Source: Heliobacterium mobile (GTDB lineage: Bacteria; Bacillota; Desulfitobacteriia; Heliobacteriales; Heliobacteriaceae). From it: DNA of 64,000 bases. A program made the translations under genes and the position numbers. The number at the start of each line of letters is the position of its first letter. Within the stretch, counting starts at the first letter, position 1. A model generated the notes under the pieces. The model ran no database searches. It was not told the DNA's origin and saw only the letters and a list, made by a program, of their open reading frames with translations. Below, in pieces: positions 60,346-64,000 of the stretch. The DNA is taken from positions 248,001 through 312,000 of the forward strand of contig NZ_WNKU01000001.1 of assembly GCF_009720735.1 (NCBI RefSeq). The letters are read 5' to 3'.

Positions 60346-60374
60346 GTGACAACCGCTAAGCCATTGGGTATAGT
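60346..60374 (+). promoter_or_regulatory. Promoter of ackA
   Basis: GTGACA (60346-60351), 17 nt, TATAGT (60369-60374). Confidence 0.6.
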
Positions 60375-60420
60375 AATAATGAAAAAAAAGACAAGTCGCA
60401 AAAGCATAAGGAGGATTTCA

Positions 60421-61611
60421 ATGATTATCTTAGTTATCAACTCTGGAAGTTCTTCGCTCAAATATCAAGTCTTTGATATGCAGAACGAAACTCTTCTGGC
60501 CAAGGGACTTGTCGAAAGGATCGGGCTTAACGGTTCCCTGTTAACCCATCGTCCTTCCGGGAAAAATCCCGTCGTTATGGAGACGGACATTCCGAATCAT
60601 GACACAGCGATTCAGATGACCGTCGACGCCTTAACCCATGAGGAGTATGGTGTTATCAAGTCGCTGAAGGAAATCGATGCTGTTGGTCATCGCGTTGCTC
60701 ATGGCGGAGACAAGTTTCCCGACTCGGCCATCATCAACGAGAAGGCTCTGGCAGATATTCGGCCCCTCTTCGAAGTGGCGCCCTTGCACAACCCGCCTGC
60801 TGTCATGGGGATTGAAGCTTGCCAGCATATGCTGCCCGGAGTACCCCAAGTGGCTGTATTCGATACAGCTTTCCATCAATCGATTCCCGAGCATGCTTAT
60901 ATGTACGCGCTGCCCTATGACTTGGCTAAAAAGTACTCTCTTCGCCGTTACGGTTTTCACGGCACTTCTCACAAATATGTTGCCCAGAGGGCTGCGGACA
61001 TGCTCGATCGTCCCCTAGAAGAACTGAAGATCATCACCTGTCACTTAGGGAACGGTGCTTCTATCGCTGCCGTGTTCCATGGCAATTCGATAGACACGTC
61101 CATGGGTTTCACGCCGCTCGAAGGACTCGTTATGGGCACTCGTGTCGGCGACATGGATCCGGCCGTAGTCCCCTTTATTATGGAAAAAGAAAACATGACG
61201 CCGGCTCAGGTCAGCGACTTTATGAATAAAAAATGCGGCGTCCTCGGTGTTTCCGGAGTCTCCAGCGACTTCCGCGACTTAGAGGAAGGAGCCGGTCAAG
61301 GAAACGAACAGTGCCGTTTAGCCCTTGACATGTTTGCCTACCGTGTTAAGAAATATATTGGCGCTTATGCTGCGGTTATGAACGGTGTCGACGCTATCGT
61401 CTTTACAGCCGGTCTGGGAGAAAACTCGTCGTCCATGCGCAAAACCGTCTGCAACGGACTGGAGTACCTCGGTGTAAGACTGGACGAACAGAAAAACAAA
61501 GGACGGGGAGAAGCGGACGTATCCCTGCCCGGCGCCGCCTGTCACGTCATGGTGATCCCCACGAACGAAGAGTTGATGATCGCCCGGGACACTTTCCGCC
61601 TGGCAAAATAA
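60421..61611 (+). CDS. ackA: Acetate kinase
   Basis: A 396-residue kinase making ATP from acetyl phosphate. VINSGSSSLKYQVF is the N-terminal phosphate site; CHLGNGASIAAV and FTAGLGENSSSMR are further signatures. ATG 60421 follows AAGGAGG; upstream codons lie in the promoter region. With pduL it could form a substrate-level phosphorylation route to acetate. Confidence 0.97.
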   Translation: MIILVINSGSSSLKYQVFDMQNETLLAKGLVERIGLNGSLLTHRPSGKNPVVMETDIPNHDTAIQMTVDALTHEEYGVIKSLKEIDAVGHRVAHGGDKFPDSAIINEKALADIRPLFEVAPLHNPPAVMGIEACQHMLPGVPQVAVFDTAFHQSIPEHAYMYALPYDLAKKYSLRRYGFHGTSHKYVAQRAADMLDRPLEELKIITCHLGNGASIAAVFHGNSIDTSMGFTPLEGLVMGTRVGDMDPAVVPFIMEKENMTPAQVSDFMNKKCGVLGVSGVSSDFRDLEEGAGQGNEQCRLALDMFAYRVKKYIGAYAAVMNGVDAIVFTAGLGENSSSMRKTVCNGLEYLGVRLDEQKNKGRGEADVSLPGAACHVMVIPTNEELMIARDTFRLAK

Positions 61612-61619
61612 CTTCTCCA

Positions 61620-61648
61620 TTGACAGTATAAGCAGCGCTTTGTATAAT
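61620..61648 (+). promoter_or_regulatory. Consensus promoter of yceD-rpmF
   Basis: TTGACA (61620-61625), 17 nt, TATAAT (61643-61648), with TG directly before the -10 box. This is a perfect match in both hexamers. Confidence 0.92.
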
Positions 61649-61681
61649 AATGGCTGGTTCTTTTCTAAAGAGGTGGAGAAT

Positions 61682-62224
61682 ATGCGAGTCGATGAGGGTT
61701 TATTACGAAAGGTCCGTGAACGGTGGCAGCCGCTTCCCTGGTCCGGTCAATGGGAAGAAGTGGAATTGGAAGAAGACCTCCGTCCTGTGATGCCAGCCCA
61801 TGTCGAAGGGAAAGTATCTCGGGAAGAAGGCGGGTACCGGTTTCAAGGAACCCTGTCGGCTCGGTTGACAGCCCCTTGTCATCGCTGTTTGCGTCCGGTC
61901 GAGTTTGCCCTCGACGTTCCCGTAGAGGCTCTTTTTACGACATCCCTAGTGGATGAAACCTCGGAAGAAACGATGCCGGAGGGTGACATTCCTCGATATC
62001 CCTTGGAAAGCGAGAGGGTTTTGGACCTATCTCCTGCCCTTCACGATGCCCTCGTATTAGCTTTGCCCATGAAAGTTTTGTGCCAAGAGGATTGTCCGGG
62101 TCTCTGTCCGCACTGCGGTGCCCTTCTGGAAGAAGGCCCTTGTGGTTGTTCTGAAGGCCCCGCAGACCCTCGGATGGCCCCTCTCCTGGCCTTGCTGAAT
62201 GGCAACGAACGTTCTCAAAAATAA
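61682..62224 (+). CDS. DUF177/YceD family protein
   Basis: A 180-residue protein with CHRCLRPVEF in the middle and a C-terminal CPGLCPHCGALLEEGPCGC cysteine cluster that may bind zinc. YceD proteins lie before rpmF in most bacteria and affect 23S rRNA levels; the mechanism is unsettled. ATG 61682 follows AGAGGTGGAG. Confidence 0.92.
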   Translation: MRVDEGLLRKVRERWQPLPWSGQWEEVELEEDLRPVMPAHVEGKVSREEGGYRFQGTLSARLTAPCHRCLRPVEFALDVPVEALFTTSLVDETSEETMPEGDIPRYPLESERVLDLSPALHDALVLALPMKVLCQEDCPGLCPHCGALLEEGPCGCSEGPADPRMAPLLALLNGNERSQK

Positions 62225-62239
62225 AAGGAGGTGTAGGAG

Positions 62240-62419
62240 ATGGGTGTTCCTCAGCACCGGAGATCGAAGTCGCGCAACCGTCAGCGTCGTGCGGCACAGA
62301 AGTTGGAACCGGTTTCTTTCGGTTCCTGCCCTCAATGCCATGAACCCAAAATGCCCCACCACGTTTGCCCGAGCTGCGGGTATTATCGTGATCGGGAAGT
62401 TGGCAAAAAAGCCGAATAA
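62240..62419 (+). CDS. rpmF: 50S ribosomal protein L32
   Basis: A 59-residue L32. It begins GVPQHRRSKSRNRQRR and has two CxxC pairs, CPQC and CPSC, binding zinc. The ATG follows AAAAGGAGG and lies 15 nt after yceD. It ends before a strong terminator. Confidence 0.97.
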   Translation: MGVPQHRRSKSRNRQRRAAQKLEPVSFGSCPQCHEPKMPHHVCPSCGYYRDREVGKKAE

Positions 62420-62434
62420 GAATTTCCTGTTCAG

Positions 62435-62468
62435 AAATGGCCTATCGTTGTATAGGCCATTTTCTTTT
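62435..62468 (+). terminator. Intrinsic terminator after rpmF
   Basis: AAATGGCCTAT and ATAGGCCATTT with a 6-nt loop, followed by TCTTTT. Confidence 0.9.
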
Positions 62469-62509
62469 GGTATAATAAGGAAATATAAGGAAAAATACAT
62501 CGATTAGAC

Positions 62510-62538
62510 TTGCAAAATGAAAAAAACGGAGGTATACT
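62510..62538 (+). promoter_or_regulatory. Promoter of fapR-plsX
   Basis: TTGCAA (62510-62515), 17 nt, TATACT (62533-62538). The expected start point is near 62545. Confidence 0.7.
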
Positions 62539-62543
62539 TTGAA

Positions 62544-62562
62544 TTAGTAGCAGCTGCTATAA
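62544..62562 (+). promoter_or_regulatory. Candidate FapR operator
   Basis: TTAGTAGCAGCTGCTATAA is a near-palindrome with a perfect 12-bp centre. It starts like the FapR consensus (TTAGTA...TACTAA), although spacing differs. It covers the predicted transcription start, which suits autorepression. Confidence 0.55.
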
Positions 62563-62589
62563 AAACTGTACTCTGCAGGGGGAATAGCG

Positions 62590-63159
62590 ATGGGGGCGCG
62601 AGAAAAAAAAGAGATGCGCCTGGCCAAATTGGAGAAGATGCTGCAGGAAAACCCCTTACATTCTGACGGGGAACTGGCCCGGCGACTCGGTGTCAGCATA
62701 CAGACCGTTCGCTTGGACCGCCAACAGATCGGCATACCTGAATTGCGTGAACGGGCGCGCCAGGTCGCCGTGGAGCACTTAAGGGACGCTCGTACCTTTT
62801 CCGGGGACGAAATCGTCGGTGAAGTGACCCATTTGATCGTCGGAAAAGAAGGGACTTCCCAACTTCGCTTTACCGAAGCGATGTTGCAGAGTTCGTCCAT
62901 AGCCAGAGGGCATTACATTTTTGCCCAAGCCAATTCCCTAGCGGTAGCTATCGTGGACGCGCCTACGGCTATGACAGCTTTGTCTCGCGTCCGTAACCGC
63001 CGCCCTGTTCTGTTGGGTGAGGTCGTCGAAGCTAAAGCCCATATCGTCAAGGTTGTCGGCGCTCGGAATATTATCCGTGTCGTCAGCCATGTGGGAAATG
63101 AGATTGTATTTTCTGGAAAATTTTACATTATAGCTCGAGATAGGCTATCCCGACCATAA
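62590..63159 (+). CDS. fapR: Fatty-acid synthesis regulator FapR
   Basis: A 189-residue repressor. An N-terminal helix-turn-helix (LARRLGVSIQTVRLDRQQIG, about residues 30-49) leads to a hot-dog domain that binds malonyl-CoA. It controls lipid synthesis genes, including plsX, which follows by 13 nt. Relieved by malonyl-CoA in relatives. Confidence 0.95.
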   Translation: MGAREKKEMRLAKLEKMLQENPLHSDGELARRLGVSIQTVRLDRQQIGIPELRERARQVAVEHLRDARTFSGDEIVGEVTHLIVGKEGTSQLRFTEAMLQSSSIARGHYIFAQANSLAVAIVDAPTAMTALSRVRNRRPVLLGEVVEAKAHIVKVVGARNIIRVVSHVGNEIVFSGKFYIIARDRLSRP

Positions 63160-63172
63160 GGAGGAAATACTT

Positions 63173-64000
63173 TTGCGCATTGCGCTGGACGCCATGGGCG
63201 GGGATCATGCACCGGAGGAGATCGTAAAAGGGGCTATTGAGGCAGCTTCAGAGATGGATATCAACATCTTGCTGGTAGGCCGGCCTGAAGCGATCGAACC
63301 GCTGCTTCAGCAAGCTCCCGCAACCGTCCGAAAGCGGATAGAAATCGTCGCCGCATCGGAAGTTATCGCCATGGATGAATCACCGGCTACAGCCCTGCGG
63401 AAAAAGAAAGACGCTTCTATCGTCGTTGCCACCCGCCTCGTGAAGGAGGGTAAGGCCGAAGCTCTCGTCTCTGCAGGTTCTACAGGTGCCCAGATGGCTG
63501 CTTCGCTTCTCGGCCTCGGGCGAATCTCAGGAATTGATCGCCCGGCTATCGCTACCATCCTTCCTACCTTGGAAGGTGGCAAACTGCTCCTTGATGTGGG
63601 AGCCAACGCAGAAGCGAAGCCGAAAAACTTACTTCAGTTCGCTATGATGGGCAGCGTCTACGCCGAAAAAGTAATGGGAATCTCCAATCCTCGGGTAGCC
63701 TTGCTCAATATCGGTGAGGAAGAAACGAAGGGCAATGAATTAGTCCTCAGCACCTACGGGATGCTGAAAGAAGCGCCCCTTCGTTTCATCGGGAACGTAG
63801 AAGGCCGCGATTTATTTTTTGGCCGTGCCGACGTGATCGTTTGTGACGGTTTTGTGGGCAATGTAGTCTTAAAATTCGGTGAGGGCATGATCGGTGCCTT
63901 GACCAAAATGATCAAAGATGAACTAAAAAACAGCCGACTGGCCCAACTCGGTGCGTTGCTGGCTACACCGGCATTGCGGGAGATGGGCAAACGGCTCGAT
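63173..64000 (+). CDS. plsX: Phosphate acyltransferase PlsX (partial, cut by window end)
   Basis: The first 276 residues of PlsX, which converts acyl-ACP to acyl phosphate for phosphatidic acid synthesis. IALDAMGGDHAPEEIVKGA and SAGSTGAQMAAS are signatures. TTG 63173 has AAGGAGG 8 nt upstream. It forms an operon with fapR, as in B. subtilis. Confidence 0.96.
   Translation, partial: MRIALDAMGGDHAPEEIVKGAIEAASEMDINILLVGRPEAIEPLLQQAPATVRKRIEIVAASEVIAMDESPATALRKKKDASIVVATRLVKEGKAEALVSAGSTGAQMAASLLGLGRISGIDRPAIATILPTLEGGKLLLDVGANAEAKPKNLLQFAMMGSVYAEKVMGISNPRVALLNIGEEETKGNELVLSTYGMLKEAPLRFIGNVEGRDLFFGRADVIVCDGFVGNVVLKFGEGMIGALTKMIKDELKNSRLAQLGALLATPALREMGKRLD

Overview
The window is 64 kb of core chromosome from an endospore-forming, Gram-positive, clostridia-like bacterium. 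Sporulation markers include an alpha/beta-type SASP, a second mini-SASP, the germination protease Gpr, YlbJ and a YteA-type zinc-finger protein. Gene order follows Firmicutes clusters: ylmH-divIVA-ileS-lspA-rluD-pyrR, remA-gmk-rpoZ-coaBC-metK-priA-def-fmt-rsmB-rlmN-prpC-prkC-rsgA-rpe, yloU-yloV-recG, rsmD-coaD-ylbJ and rpmF-fapR-plsX. Anaerobe-type genes (PduL, UPF0210 with its ACT partner, DUF116, DUF1858) and an actinobacterial-type integration host factor beside gmk point to the Peptococcaceae/Heliobacteriaceae. That family-level call is inference. No rRNA, tRNA, CRISPR array, prophage or intact insertion sequence was seen.

Layout. 1-10 kb: end of ylmH, divIVA, a DUF167 gene, T-box-controlled ileS, pduL, the ACT/UPF0210 pair, small membrane and zinc-finger genes, a SASP gene, lspA and rluD. 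10-20 kb: a pyrimidine operon (pyrR, pyrB, pyrC, carA, carB, pyrK, pyrD) behind a PyrR-type attenuator. 20-28 kb: an alkaline-phosphatase-superfamily enzyme, an NlpC/P60 peptidase, rqcH (minus strand), a Ca2+-type P-ATPase and dapF. 28-45 kb: a long housekeeping run from yicC to rpe covering nucleotide, CoA and SAM synthesis, replication restart, translation start and Ser/Thr phosphosignalling. 45-50 kb: an FMN-riboswitch-controlled riboflavin operon running into a PdxY-like kinase and hslO. 51-64 kb: rpmB (minus), DUF1858, yloU, yloV, recG, mini-SASP, gpr (minus), rsmD, coaD, a coiled-coil protein, ylbJ (minus), ackA, yceD, rpmF, fapR and the start of plsX.

The most notable feature is a family of dispersed intergenic repeats at about 6.9, 13.3, 28.2, 45.2 and 48.4 kb, with a possible solo end at 22.3 kb. 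Full copies are about 200 bp, have imperfect terminal inverted repeats, and fold on paper into one long segmented hairpin. Several arms differ between copies by paired changes that keep pairing. Two short copies have lost the core. Copies interrupt the pyr operon (pyrC/carA) and lie twice in the rib operon (riboswitch/ribD and ribBA/ribH). They resemble MITEs that may carry a structured RNA or processing function; that function is inference.

Control signals visible in the sequence include an Ile T-box, a PyrR leader, an FMN riboswitch, a candidate FapR operator over the fapR start point, several consensus-like promoters and many intrinsic terminators.
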